Below, one piece after another: positions 1 through 8,351 of a stretch of 64,000 bases of DNA. Position 1 is the stretch's first letter. Each line of letters starts with the position of its first letter. The notes under the pieces were generated by a model that was not told the DNA's origin, did not search any database, and saw only the letters and a program-made list of their open reading frames with translations. The stretch is from Gordonia sp. ABSL11-1 (GTDB taxonomy: Bacteria; Actinomycetota; Actinomycetes; Mycobacteriales; Mycobacteriaceae). The position numbers were made by a program, and so were the translations under genes. The stretch covers positions 124,001-188,000 of the forward strand of contig NZ_JASXSI010000006.1 in assembly GCF_030315685.1 (NCBI RefSeq). The letters are read 5' to 3'.

Positions 1-513
1 GAGTCCAAGCCGTGGACGTGGCCGATGAGTCTGCGACCCATGCTCTACGCGATCGAGAACGGACCGGATCAGTGCGGCGGCGGAGAGTGCATCCGCGCGC
101 AGATGTTGATCGGGTCTCCGGCGCTGTGGTGGCTGGCGTTGCCGATGCTGGCGTGGGGCCTGTGGTCGTGGCTGGTGCGTCGCGATTGGCGCTATGCCGC
201 CGTCGTCACCGGCTACGCGGCCGGACTGCTCCCCTGGTTCGCCGACCTGGACCGACAGATGTACTTCTTCTACGCGACGGTGATGGCGCCGTTCCTCGTG
301 ATGGGACTTGCGCTGTGCTGCGGTGATCTGCTGCGTGTCGGGGTCAGAACCGCGAGGGCACGTCCGGAACGACGTACCCTCGCGATCCTGGTGGTGGCGA
401 TCTACATCAGCCTGGTGGTGGTCAACTTCATCTGGTTGTGGCCGATCCTCACCGCGAGTCCGATCTCCCCGGCTCAGTGGCATCAGCAGATCTGGTTGCC
501 GAGCTGGGGCTGA
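1..513 (+). CDS. pmt: C-terminal part of dolichyl-phosphate-mannose--protein mannosyltransferase
   Basis: The reading frame is open from base 1, so only about the last 170 residues are present. Pmt enzymes are polytopic membrane proteins that transfer mannose from a polyprenyl-phosphate donor to exported proteins. What is visible is a string of hydrophobic segments (around ALWWLALPMLAWGLW, YAAVVTGYAAGLLPWF and LAILVVAIYISLVVVNFIW) and a short tail ending in LPSWG, typical of actinobacterial Pmt C-termini. Placement next to arcA matches the Rv1001-Rv1002c neighbourhood of mycobacteria, which supports the call. The last 65 bp overlap tail-to-tail with the BCCT transporter on the other strand. 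The catalytic N-terminal half lies outside the window. Confidence 0.8.
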   Translation, partial: ESKPWTWPMSLRPMLYAIENGPDQCGGGECIRAQMLIGSPALWWLALPMLAWGLWSWLVRRDWRYAAVVTGYAAGLLPWFADLDRQMYFFYATVMAPFLVMGLALCCGDLLRVGVRTARARPERRTLAILVVAIYISLVVVNFIWLWPILTASPISPAQWHQQIWLPSWG

Positions 514-2233
514 CGACCTGGGCGAGCGGCGACTCCGACAACACCTCGTCGGCCGGGGCGTCGTCGGCGGCCGAGCCGTCGCGCGCCACCTCGACGGCGA
601 CGAATTCGCCGGTCCCGATCTCGTTGGCCTGCTGACGGATGTGCTCGTCGACCTGATCGCGCAGTTCGAGTCGCGCGACGATCAGCGGGTCGCGTCGGAG
701 ATCGCGATAGAGAGAGAAGCACATCGCGATCATGACGACGACGAACGGCAGTGCCGCGATGATGGCCATCTGCTGCAGACCACTCAGGGCGTCGTCACCG
801 CTGATCGCGAGCAGCAGTGCGGCCACCGTACCCGTGAGCACACCCCAGAAGATCGTGACCCACCGCGACGGATCGTGCGTACCGCGTTGCGACAGCGATC
901 CCATCACGATCGACGCCGAATCCGCACCGGAGACGAAGAAGATCGCCACCAGCAACATGACGAGCGCGGACGCGATCGCGGTCCACGGCATGTTCGCGAG
1001 CACGTCGAACAGGGTGTCCTCGCTGTTGTCCAGCGGGAGGCTGGCGCCGTCGGTCTGCTGGCGGATCGCGGTGCCACCGAACACACAGAACCAGACCAGC
1101 GACACCGTCGTCGGCACGACCATCACGCCGATGACGAACTCGCGGATGGTGCGTCCGCGGCTGATCTTGGCGAGGAACAGCCCGACGAACGGTGTCCACG
1201 ACACCCACCACGCCCAGTAGAAGATCGTCCACGACGCGAGCCAGGACTGACCGTCGACGTCGACGGTGGCGCCCGACCGGGCGGACAGGAACGGCAGATC
1301 GTTGAGATAGGCACCGAGGGTCGTCGGGAGCAGGTTCATGATGAACACCGTCGGACCGACGACGAACACGAACACGGCGAGGATCAGCGCCAGCACCATG
1401 TTGATGTTCGAGAGCCATTGGATACCGCGGGCGATGCCGGAGACCGCCGAGGCGACGAAGCAGGCCGTCAAGATCGCAATGATCGCGACCAGCAGCATCG
1501 TCGACGGCTCGTTCACCCATTCGACCTTCACCAGGCCCGAACCGATCTGCAGCGCACCGAGTCCCAGCGACGCGACCGTGCCGAACAGCGTCGCGAAGAT
1601 CGCGAGGATGTCGATGATCTTGCCGATGGGCCCCTTCGACCGACTGCCGAGCAGCGGCTCGAAGACCGCGCTCATCAACTGACCGCGGCCCATCCGATAG
1701 GTGCTGTAGGCGATCGCCAAGCCCACCACCGCGTACATCGCCCACGGGTGGAATCCCCAGTGGAACATGGTCGTCGCCATCGCGGCGCGGACGTCCTCGG
1801 CGGCCATCTCGGGCGGCGCGTTGACGAAATGATAGAGCGGCTCGTACGCACCGAAGAACATCAGACCGATGCCCATGCCGGCGCTGAACATCATCGCGAT
1901 CCAGCTGACGGTGCGGAACTCGGGTTTCTCACCGTCCTGACCGAGCGGGATGCGACCGTACTTGCTCACTGCGAGGAAGATCGCGAAGACCACGAATCCG
2001 GTTGCCGACAGAATGAACAACCACCCGAGGTTGTCGGTGATCCAGGCGAGAGCGTTGTCGCCGGAGCTCTTCAGACTGTCCTTGTCGGCGATGCCCCAGA
2101 TCAGGAAGCCGATGACGATGAGAGCAGTGATCCCGAACACCCAGGGATCGATGGTCGGTTTCCGTCGCGTGCTGCGCCCAGTACTGATGGCGCCGGCGCG
2201 CGACGTCATGTCCGTTTTCTGTTCTGTTGTCAC
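449..2233 (-). CDS. BCCT-family betaine/choline/carnitine transporter
   Basis: About 594 residues with the 12-helix BCCT pattern. The glycine-rich stretch GMGIGLMFFGAYEPLYHF corresponds to the substrate/Na+ helix of BetP-type carriers, and the tryptophan-rich IFYWAWWVSWTPFVGLFLAK is the family signature. The methionine in GMGIGLM is the form seen in Na+-coupled betaine porters, so a compatible-solute role is likely; the substrate is inferred. The C-terminus carries a charged cytoplasmic extension that could sense osmotic state as in BetP. The start is uncertain: TTG at 2245, GTG at 2233 and ATG at 2209 are all in frame with no clear ribosome-binding site. It lies about 30 bp after the GntR gene, so it may end an arcA-gntR-bcct operon. 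Confidence 0.85.
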   Translation of the reverse strand: MTTEQKTDMTSRAGAISTGRSTRRKPTIDPWVFGITALIVIGFLIWGIADKDSLKSSGDNALAWITDNLGWLFILSATGFVVFAIFLAVSKYGRIPLGQDGEKPEFRTVSWIAMMFSAGMGIGLMFFGAYEPLYHFVNAPPEMAAEDVRAAMATTMFHWGFHPWAMYAVVGLAIAYSTYRMGRGQLMSAVFEPLLGSRSKGPIGKIIDILAIFATLFGTVASLGLGALQIGSGLVKVEWVNEPSTMLLVAIIAILTACFVASAVSGIARGIQWLSNINMVLALILAVFVFVVGPTVFIMNLLPTTLGAYLNDLPFLSARSGATVDVDGQSWLASWTIFYWAWWVSWTPFVGLFLAKISRGRTIREFVIGVMVVPTTVSLVWFCVFGGTAIRQQTDGASLPLDNSEDTLFDVLANMPWTAIASALVMLLVAIFFVSGADSASIVMGSLSQRGTHDPSRWVTIFWGVLTGTVAALLLAISGDDALSGLQQMAIIAALPFVVVMIAMCFSLYRDLRRDPLIVARLELRDQVDEHIRQQANEIGTGEFVAVEVARDGSAADDAPADEVLSESPLAQVVSPSSATRSADATEPGRSDSR

Positions 2234-2264
2234 CAGTTCACACAATCAAAGGTTGGTACAAGTC

Positions 2265-2663
2265 TCAACTCGAGCGTGTGGCCTGTGCCACCATTGTGAC
2301 GATCGTGGCGTCGTCGATACCCAGTTCACGCAGGGCTTTCACGTGCTCGAGCGTCAACCGCTGCGCCGTGTCCCGGGTCGTGTCGGCGCCCGCCTTCACG
2401 AACGATCCATGCCGCCCGCGGGTCTCGATGATGCCCGCAGCCTCGAGTTCGCGGTAACTGCGCGCCACGGTGTTCGCGGCGAGGTCGAGGTCGGCGGCCA
2501 GTCTGCGGACGGTCGGGATGCGTGCGCCGACCATGAGGTCACCGCGACCGATCAGCTCGATGACGCCCGCGCGCACCTGCTCGAACGGTGGCGCGGCACC
2601 GTCTGCGTCGATCCGCAACAGCGCGGCCAGATCGACGGGCTCCACCGAGAGTCCGCCGCTCAC
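2265..2663 (-). CDS. GntR-family (YtrA-like) transcriptional regulator
   Basis: A short 132-residue protein with a winged helix-turn-helix of the GntR type: [20 protein letters not shown], then [20 protein letters not shown] and [20 protein letters not shown]. There is no large effector domain, only about 45 residues after the DNA-binding domain, as in the YtrA subfamily. The start chosen is a GTG overlapping the arcA stop (GTGA, 4 bp), implying translational coupling. It probably controls this arcA-gntR-transporter unit, but the ligand is unknown. Confidence 0.85.
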   Translation of the reverse strand: MSGGLSVEPVDLAALLRIDADGAAPPFEQVRAGVIELIGRGDLMVGARIPTVRRLAADLDLAANTVARSYRELEAAGIIETRGRHGSFVKAGADTTRDTAQRLTLEHVKALRELGIDDATIVTMVAQATRSS

Positions 2664-3886
2664 AGTTCGTCCCGGGCAAGCGGGCACGACATGCAGCGTG
2701 GACCGCCGCGGCCCGATCCGAGTTCGCGGCCCTCGATCTCGAGGACCTCGATCCCCGAGTCCCGCAGCCGCTGGTTCGTCTCGACGTTGCGGTTGTAGGA
2801 GACGACCACGCCGGGCGACAGCGCCAGGGTGTTGTTGCCGTCGTCCCACTGCTCACGCTCGGCGGTGATCGGGTCGAGCCCGGTGTCGATGACCCGGAGT
2901 TTCTCGATCTCCATCGCCTCCGCCGCCGCCTCCACGAACGGTCGTGAACCGGTGATCTCGACGCTCGCTCCGGTGTGGCGCAACGTGAACGCCGACATGG
3001 ACTCGGCGATGTTCGGATACATGACCACGGCGTCGACGTCGACCATCGTGCACACCGTGTCCAGATGCATGAACGCCCGTGCCTGCTCGATCGGCACGGC
3101 CAGCACCGTGTGCGCGAGGCCGTCGTCGAAGAGGCTGCGCGCCAACGCTTCCGCGCCGGCCGGAGTGGTTCGCTCCCCCACCCCCACCGCGACGACCCCG
3201 GGAGCGAGCAGCAGCACGTCGCCCCCCTCGACCGGCGCCACCTGCGACTCGTAGGCGCGCCGCGCGCCGATGAATCGCGGGTGATGGGCGTAGATGAGAT
3301 CGGTCAGCGACGTCTCCCGGACCCGAGCCGGCAGCGCGAGCGAGGTGATCGCGAAGCGTGGCCCGATCCAGAACGAGCTGTCGCGGGTGAACAGCAGATT
3401 CGGGAGCGGCTCGATGGCGAACTCGGGGCCGTGGTGCATGCGTCGGACGAGCGACTGGGTGGCGGCCGCGGGCGTCACCGGGAGTTCGTCGAATGTCATC
3501 CCTGCAGTCAGCACGTGGGCGAGTTCGGGCGCGGGCAGCCCGCGGAGGTGACTTGCGAGGTCGTCGGCGAGATGGGTGCCCAGCCGACGTGAGCTGACGG
3601 CCGCGGCGATGCCCTGGATGCGAGCGGCCCCACTGTGCTGGATCGTCTGGGTCAGCAGGTCTCCGAGCAGGAACACGTCGACCCCGCGCGAGCGGAGCAC
3701 CTCGGCGAACTCGTCGTGCTCCTCCTGCGCGCGGGCCACCCACGGCAATCCGTCGAACAGCAACTGATCGTTGTTACGAGGGGTCAGGCGGCGCAACTCG
3801 TCGCCCGGCCGGTGCAGCATCACCGCACGCAGTCTGCCCACCTCGGACGTCGACCCCAGCGTGTAGTCGGCTGCCGCGCTGCTCAT
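2660..3886 (-). CDS. arcA: Arginine deiminase
   Basis: A 408-residue cytoplasmic enzyme converting L-arginine to citrulline and ammonia. Family motifs are all present: LHRPGDEL near the N-terminus, [10 protein letters not shown] (substrate-binding FTRD), [18 protein letters not shown] carrying the catalytic His/Asp, and the nucleophilic cysteine in the C-terminal MSCPL. Length matches the family. No ornithine carbamoyltransferase (arcB) or carbamate kinase (arcC) is adjacent, so this is not a full fermentative ADI operon. The neighbouring GntR regulator and BCCT carrier may instead indicate nitrogen or pH/osmotic use. The position next to pmt mirrors Rv1001/Rv1002c. Confidence 0.95.
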   Translation of the reverse strand: MSSAAADYTLGSTSEVGRLRAVMLHRPGDELRRLTPRNNDQLLFDGLPWVARAQEEHDEFAEVLRSRGVDVFLLGDLLTQTIQHSGAARIQGIAAAVSSRRLGTHLADDLASHLRGLPAPELAHVLTAGMTFDELPVTPAAATQSLVRRMHHGPEFAIEPLPNLLFTRDSSFWIGPRFAITSLALPARVRETSLTDLIYAHHPRFIGARRAYESQVAPVEGGDVLLLAPGVVAVGVGERTTPAGAEALARSLFDDGLAHTVLAVPIEQARAFMHLDTVCTMVDVDAVVMYPNIAESMSAFTLRHTGASVEITGSRPFVEAAAEAMEIEKLRVIDTGLDPITAEREQWDDGNNTLALSPGVVVSYNRNVETNQRLRDSGIEVLEIEGRELGSGRGGPRCMSCPLARDEL

Positions 3887-3936
3887 GGGACCACGTTAAT
3901 TCGTCGGCGGCCATCTGACCGGCTGACCGAGAGACG

Positions 3937-5190
3937 TCAGCCGTCCGTGTCGCGCTCCACCTCGGTGAGATGCGGTCCGGCACCGACGACGGCCGGTGCG
4001 GTCTCCGCCGCGAGCAGCCACAGGACGAACGCGACCGCGGTCACCGCGCCGGTGAGCACGAAGGCAGGTCCGAAACCTGCTTTGTCGGCGACGAATCCGA
4101 CGACGATCGGTCCGCTGACCGCGCCGAGGTCCGACGACATCCCGTAGGCGGCGAGAGCCGAGCCACCCTGCCGCCGATTGCCCAGGACGTCGGCCAGGGC
4201 CGCCTGATGGGTCGGGGCGAACAGTCCCGAACCGATTCCCGCGGCAAGGCAGAGCGCCAGCGCCAGCGCGAGATTCGGCGCGAAACCAAGGGCCCCGGTG
4301 GCGACTGCCGCGACGGCGAGACCGGGCAGCATCACCGGCCGTCGGCCGAAGGTGTCCGACAGACGTCCCGCGACGACGATCGCGGCGACGTTACCGACGG
4401 CGAAGACGGCCAGCGCCACCCCCGACATCGCGGCCCCCTCGTCGAGGCCGTCGGTGATGAACAGCGGTACGACCGCGACCCGCACGCCCATCGAGGACCA
4501 GCCCTGCACGAAGTTCGACGACAGGATCGCGCGGTAGGTGCTGTCGCGCAGAGCGGCCCGGAAGTCCAGCACACCGACCGTGACAGCCTGGCTCGGATCG
4601 GGACGTCCCCCGTGATCGCGCAGTTGCGTGGCGACCACGATCGAGGCGATGACGAGGGCGATCGAATAGACGACGAACGGCATCCGCAGCCCGTACTGGA
4701 CCAAGGCACTACCGATCAGCGGACCGGAGATGCTGCCGATCAGGAAGCCGGCGGAGAAGTACCCGGACACACGGCCACGGATGTCGCCGGGCGACATACG
4801 GATCAGCAGTGCCATCGCGGACACGGTGAACATCGTCGAGCCGACACCACCGGCAGCACGGAACAGCAGCAGTTGCCAGTATCCCTGCGCGAAGGCGCAG
4901 GCGAAGGTGCTGCCGGCGACGATGAGCAGACCGATGAGGTAGATCCGCCGTTCACCGAACACGGTGACGAGCCGGCCGGTCGCCGGCGCGAAGAGCAACC
5001 GCATCACCGCGAACGCCGACACCACCGCGGAGGCCGCGGTGAAGCTCACATCGAAGCTGCGGGCGAAGGCGGGCAGCGCGGGCGCGATGAGGCCGTAGCC
5101 GAGTGCGATGACGACGTTGGCGGCCAGCAGCACCCAGATCCCGCGGGGAATCTGTCTCACCGCGTCACGACTCCCGCGGCCTCGATGCAC
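3937..5190 (-). CDS. MFS transporter
   Basis: About 417 residues with 12 predicted membrane segments. The loop 2-3 motif is degenerate (GRLVTVFGERRIYLIG) and repeated in the second half (GRLSDTFGRRPVMLPG), as in drug:H+ antiporter-type MFS proteins. The first segment begins at GIWVLLAANVVIALGYGLIA. Start codons are GTG at 5190 or GTG at 5160; the latter has a GGGAG sequence about 10 nt upstream. Substrate cannot be predicted. A triplicated 15-bp sequence lies immediately upstream. Confidence 0.85.
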   Translation of the reverse strand: MHRGRGSRDAVRQIPRGIWVLLAANVVIALGYGLIAPALPAFARSFDVSFTAASAVVSAFAVMRLLFAPATGRLVTVFGERRIYLIGLLIVAGSTFACAFAQGYWQLLLFRAAGGVGSTMFTVSAMALLIRMSPGDIRGRVSGYFSAGFLIGSISGPLIGSALVQYGLRMPFVVYSIALVIASIVVATQLRDHGGRPDPSQAVTVGVLDFRAALRDSTYRAILSSNFVQGWSSMGVRVAVVPLFITDGLDEGAAMSGVALAVFAVGNVAAIVVAGRLSDTFGRRPVMLPGLAVAAVATGALGFAPNLALALALCLAAGIGSGLFAPTHQAALADVLGNRRQGGSALAAYGMSSDLGAVSGPIVVGFVADKAGFGPAFVLTGAVTAVAFVLWLLAAETAPAVVGAGPHLTEVERDTDG

Positions 5191-5210
5191 GCGAAGTGGA
5201 ACCTCGTGGC

Positions 5211-5270
5211 GTGAATCCTCACAGGGTGCATCCTCACAGGGTGCATCCTCAGAGCGTGAGATCTCATTGG
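5211..5270. repeat. 15-bp tandem repeat upstream of the MFS gene
   Basis: Three consecutive units beginning at 5211, 5226 and 5241 read GTGAATCCTCACAGG, GTGCATCCTCACAGG and GTGCATCCTCAGAGC. A fourth, degenerate unit (GTGAGATCTCATTGG) overlaps the stop codon of the patatin gene. The array fills most of the gap before the MFS gene, so it could hold regulator half-sites or be a slippage product. Confidence 0.75.
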
Positions 5271-6196
5271 CCCGGCTCGGGCAAGTCGTCGAGGGCGTCG
5301 GCGGTGAGCGAACGTCCGAGGGCGATCATCTCCGACGCCTTGTGGAAGTCCAGGGTCCGCACCGAGCGGCGCGGCACGCGGATGAGGATGTCCGGCGGAT
5401 ATCCGGCCACCTGATAGCGCGTGAGCGCCTCCTGCATGATGTCGAGCGACCGGCTGAGCACCTCGATTCGACCCATCCGAAGGCTGTCGCCACCGGCCGG
5501 CTGTGGTTGGTCGGTTCCGGCCAGTTCGAGCCCGAAGCGATCCCGCACAGACCGCACGAACTCGCTGTCGAGGATCGGGGCCACGTTGCGCCGGAGCAGC
5601 CCTTTGGCCTTCGGTTCACGGGTCACCCCTTGCTCGGGGCCGCCGTCGGTGCCGAGCACGACACCGATGGTCACATCACTGGTCACCGCCGATGTCGGCG
5701 CGACCGGGAGCGGATCCAGGATGCCGCCGTCACCGAGAAGACGCCCGTCGAGTTCGTGCGGGCTGATCACGCCGGGGATCGCGATCGACGCACGGATCGC
5801 ATCGACGAGCCCGCCACGCTGGAACCAGACCGCGCGTCCGGCGTTCAGGTCGGTCGCGACCGCCGTGAACGGGGTGTCGAGATCCTCGATCCGGGTGTCC
5901 CCCAAGATCTCCCGCACGCGGGTCAGGATGCGCTCGGCGCCGATGACACCGGGTTTCGACAGCGAGACGTCCATCAGACGCACCACGTCGAGCTGCGTCA
6001 GTCCGCTGGTCCACTCGACATACTCGTCGAGTTTGCCCGCGCAATGCAGGCCGCCGACGAGGGCACCCATCGACGACCCGGCGACGGTGACGACCTCGAA
6101 TCCGCGATCGGCGAGCTCCGCGATCACCCCGATGTGGGCGTAGCCACGTGCCCCGCCGCTGCCGAGGGCGAGCGCAACACGGGTGGGTCGGGCCAT
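5264..6196 (-). CDS. Patatin-like phospholipase (RssA/NTE type)
   Basis: A 310-residue soluble protein with the patatin Ser-Asp dyad. The oxyanion-hole motif GSGGARGYAHIGV is at residues 12-24, the nucleophile elbow GSSMG at about 40-44, and the dyad aspartate in DGGILDPLPV at about 150. All catalytic elements are intact, so it is probably an active acyl hydrolase on phospholipids or lysophospholipids. No signal peptide or membrane anchor is seen. It sits head-on with no partner: soxR follows upstream and the MFS gene downstream. Regulation is unknown. Confidence 0.9.
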   Translation of the reverse strand: MARPTRVALALGSGGARGYAHIGVIAELADRGFEVVTVAGSSMGALVGGLHCAGKLDEYVEWTSGLTQLDVVRLMDVSLSKPGVIGAERILTRVREILGDTRIEDLDTPFTAVATDLNAGRAVWFQRGGLVDAIRASIAIPGVISPHELDGRLLGDGGILDPLPVAPTSAVTSDVTIGVVLGTDGGPEQGVTREPKAKGLLRRNVAPILDSEFVRSVRDRFGLELAGTDQPQPAGGDSLRMGRIEVLSRSLDIMQEALTRYQVAGYPPDILIRVPRRSVRTLDFHKASEMIALGRSLTADALDDLPEPGQ

Positions 6197-6227
6197 GGAC
6201 CGATGCTATCGACCGGCTCGACCGGGC

Positions 6228-6674
6228 TCAGTCCCGCATCAGCCGTCGCGGCCCTGGACCGAGTTTGTTCATCTCGTCACCGGGATTGAGCAGATGGCAT
6301 TCACCGAGCGACAGACACCCGCATCCCACGCAGGAGCCGATCATGTCGCGCATGTTCTCCAGCAGGGCGATCCGGTTGTTGATGTCGTCGATCCAGCGCT
6401 TGGACGCGGACTCCCACAGCGACTTCGGCGGCGACTCGCTGTGTCCGAGTTCGGAGAGGACATCGGCGATGACGGCCAGCGGGATCCCCGCGGCCTGCGA
6501 CGCGCGGATGAACGCGACGCGCCGCAGCATCGCGCGGTGATACCGACGCTGGTTGCCCGAGGTGCGGCGACTGAAGATCAGCCCCTGGTCCTCGTAGAAC
6601 CGCACCGCCGACGGCGCGATACCGGCACGCTGGGCCAGCTCCCCCACCGAGAGTTCGAGCTTCCTGAGCGTCAC
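6228..6674 (-). CDS. soxR: Redox-sensitive MerR-family activator SoxR
   Basis: A 148-residue MerR regulator. The N-terminal winged helix reads LSVGELAQRAGIAPSAVRFY, followed by a dimerisation helix and the diagnostic [2Fe-2S] ligand set CVGCGCLSLGEC at about residues 119-130. Known function: the oxidised cluster activates target promoters in response to redox-cycling compounds. The GTG start is 17 bp from a near-perfect SoxR operator. No soxS exists in actinobacteria and no obvious target gene is divergent here, so this copy may be autoregulated and act on distant genes. Confidence 0.95.
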   Translation of the reverse strand: MTLRKLELSVGELAQRAGIAPSAVRFYEDQGLIFSRRTSGNQRRYHRAMLRRVAFIRASQAAGIPLAVIADVLSELGHSESPPKSLWESASKRWIDDINNRIALLENMRDMIGSCVGCGCLSLGECHLLNPGDEMNKLGPGPRRLMRD

Positions 6675-6691
6675 ACGACCATGCTAGGTGA

Positions 6692-6709
6692 CCTCAAGTG
6701 AACTTGAAG
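6692..6709. promoter_or_regulatory. SoxR operator
   Basis: CCTCAAGTGAACTTGAAG is an interrupted palindrome differing at only two positions from the classical CCTCAAGTTAACTTGAGG SoxR box. On the minus strand a -10-like TAGCAT follows the box just before the soxR GTG, which fits a MerR-type promoter with the operator between -35 and -10. Confidence 0.85.
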
Positions 6710-6717
6710 TCACTGGA

Positions 6718-6754
6718 CCCTGAGGATCGAGCGTGCGAGCGTCACGAAGGTCAG
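6718..6754. repeat. Intergenic stem-loop repeat, copy A (after usp)
   Basis: A 37-nt element running from CCCTGAGGATCGAGC to ACGAAGGTCAG, containing complementary GCTCG/CGAGC arms on either side of a short loop. It matches the 34752-34789 element at most positions. In both copies the TGA stop codon of the minus-strand gene forms one edge of the repeat. It probably acts as a dispersed transcription terminator. Confidence 0.65.
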
Positions 6755-7611
6755 CTCCGGACGACCATCACCGGGCGGTCCGCCTGATGCAGGATCTTCT
6801 GGCTCGTGGAGCCGAGCAGGAGACCCTTGAATCCCCCGCGTCCACGACTGCCGACGACGATCAGCTGGGCGCCATCGTCCGCGGCGTCGAGCACTGCCTT
6901 CGCCGGCTCCTCGGGGATCACCACACGCTCGACGACGACGTCGGGATAGTCGGCCGTGTAGCCGGCGAGACGCTCCGCGACCGCCTCGACCGCGTCCTGC
7001 GACATCCGGGCGATCTCGTCGGGATCGATGCCGTATCCGTGCAGCGCGTCGACGTCGAGCGGGGTCCAGGTGTGCACGGCCACCAGTGTGGCGTTGCGCA
7101 GCGATGCCTGGCGGAAAGCCTCGGCGACCGCCGCATCACTGACCGGCGAGTCGTCGACGCCGACGACGACCGCACCGTCTCCGCCGGCGCCCGCGACGAC
7201 CACGACACGACCGTGGAAGTGGGCGGCCACGCTCGTACTGACCGAACCGAGGAACAACCCCTTGATCGACCCGAGGCCGCGCGTGCCGAGGACGATCGTG
7301 CCCGCGTCCTTTCCGAGTTCGAGCAGGGCACGGGCGGCGTCACCCTCGACGAGGGTCGTCTGCACCGACACCCCGGGCGCTGCCTCCTTGGCGAGTTCGG
7401 CGGCCGCATGGACGGCGTCGGTCGCATCCTGCTTGATCGCATCGACGACATCCTGCGGGATGATCAGTCCCGGCGCGTAGTTGCTGGTGCTGATGTCGTA
7501 CACGCCGACCAGTTTCAGGTCGACGTTCTCGATGGTCGCGGCCGTGGCCGCCCATCGCACAGCCGCATTCGACGCATCCGACCCATCCACGCCGACGAGA
7601 ATCGCGCTCAT
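6751..7611 (-). CDS. Tandem universal stress protein (UspA family)
   Basis: About 286 residues comprising two Usp domains. Each starts with an ILVGVDGS-type strand (ILVGVDGSDASNAAVRWAA and VVVGVDDSPVSDAAVAEAF). Each ends with an ATP-binding glycine motif: LGTRGLGSIKGLFLGSVS and VGSRGRGGFKGLLLGSTS, matching the G-2x-G-9x-G(S/T) signature. It should therefore be an ATP-binding Usp, a class linked in mycobacteria to dormancy and stress. The start was placed at ATG 7611; an upstream in-frame TTG (7623) abuts GAGGAG and is less likely. It is monocistronic. Confidence 0.9.
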   Translation of the reverse strand: MSAILVGVDGSDASNAAVRWAATAATIENVDLKLVGVYDISTSNYAPGLIIPQDVVDAIKQDATDAVHAAAELAKEAAPGVSVQTTLVEGDAARALLELGKDAGTIVLGTRGLGSIKGLFLGSVSTSVAAHFHGRVVVVAGAGGDGAVVVGVDDSPVSDAAVAEAFRQASLRNATLVAVHTWTPLDVDALHGYGIDPDEIARMSQDAVEAVAERLAGYTADYPDVVVERVVIPEEPAKAVLDAADDGAQLIVVGSRGRGGFKGLLLGSTSQKILHQADRPVMVVRS

Positions 7612-7773
7612 GTCCGGTCTCAACTCCTCACTCGATATGCCTCACAGGACCTTCATCTCCCATCCTGCCCCGCCGACGGCCAAGCGGCAATGAGGAGAAA
7701 GTCCCCGGTCACAGCCGATTTCGCACAGGGTAGGGTGGAGTCGAGGTGAACGATCATCGAACACGAAGCGGAT

Positions 7774-8121
7774 ATGACCACTCCCGACAAGCCCCCCGGC
7801 AGCACCGACGAACTGCGTCAATCCGTCCTACATGGCGCTGTGACAATAGGTTTCGCGCTGGCCGCACTCATCGTGGCCTGGGCCTCCGACGACGGGTTGC
7901 GCACGACACTGATCGTCGCGGCGCCGATCATCATGCTCGTCGGCGCACTTGCCGCCCTGTGGCGTACCTATCGGTGCTGGCGGTCCGGCGGCCGGTGGCA
8001 GATCTGGCAGGGCGCCTCATGGTTCATGCTCGCGATGTTCATCGTGTTCCTGTTCGGCACCGGACCGGCCCCTGCTGACCTGACGACCGTCGTCGGCGGT
8101 CAGCGGTTGAGATGCGGGTAG
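7774..8121 (+). CDS. Small membrane protein, function unknown
   Basis: A 115-residue protein with three predicted transmembrane helices ([50 protein letters not shown]) and a basic, tryptophan-containing loop between helices 2 and 3. It resembles small DUF-type integral proteins common in actinobacteria, but I do not recognise a family. The 3' end overlaps the rpmE2 stop on the opposite strand by about 20 bp. Start ATG at 7774 has only a weak purine stretch upstream. Confidence 0.6.
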   Translation: MTTPDKPPGSTDELRQSVLHGAVTIGFALAALIVAWASDDGLRTTLIVAAPIIMLVGALAALWRTYRCWRSGGRWQIWQGASWFMLAMFIVFLFGTGPAPADLTTVVGGQRLRCG

Positions 8122-8351
8122 CGCCTGCGGAATTTCTCGACCCGGCCGGCGACGTCACTGATGCGGGCGACGCCGGTGTAGAACGGGTGCGATTCGCTGG
8201 TCACGTCGACCGTGATGCGCGCATAGCGCTGCCCGTCGGACCATTCGACGACGTCCGACGATGTCGCGGCCGACCGCGTGAGGAACTCTGCGCCGGTCGA
8301 TGCGTCGCGGATCACCACGGGATGATAGTCGGGGTGGATGTCACGCTTCAT
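8100..8351 (-). CDS. rpmE2: Zinc-independent 50S ribosomal protein L31 type B
   Basis: An 83-residue L31 of the B type: starts [16 protein letters not shown], contains SESHPFYTG and ends [11 protein letters not shown], with no cysteines, so it needs no zinc. Type B L31 replaces the Cys4 zinc-binding form when zinc is scarce. Its ATG overlaps the stop of the upstream CobW-like gene (ATGA), indicating co-translation within the Zur-type locus. Confidence 0.95.
   Translation of the reverse strand: MKRDIHPDYHPVVIRDASTGAEFLTRSAATSSDVVEWSDGQRYARITVDVTSESHPFYTGVARISDVAGRVEKFRRRYPHLNR

Noticed and set aside
308..2299. 663-codon plus-strand open frame opposite the BCCT gene
   Set aside because: Its composition is the Arg/Asp/His-rich pattern of a high-GC antisense shadow, with no family motifs, whereas the minus strand encodes a clear transporter.
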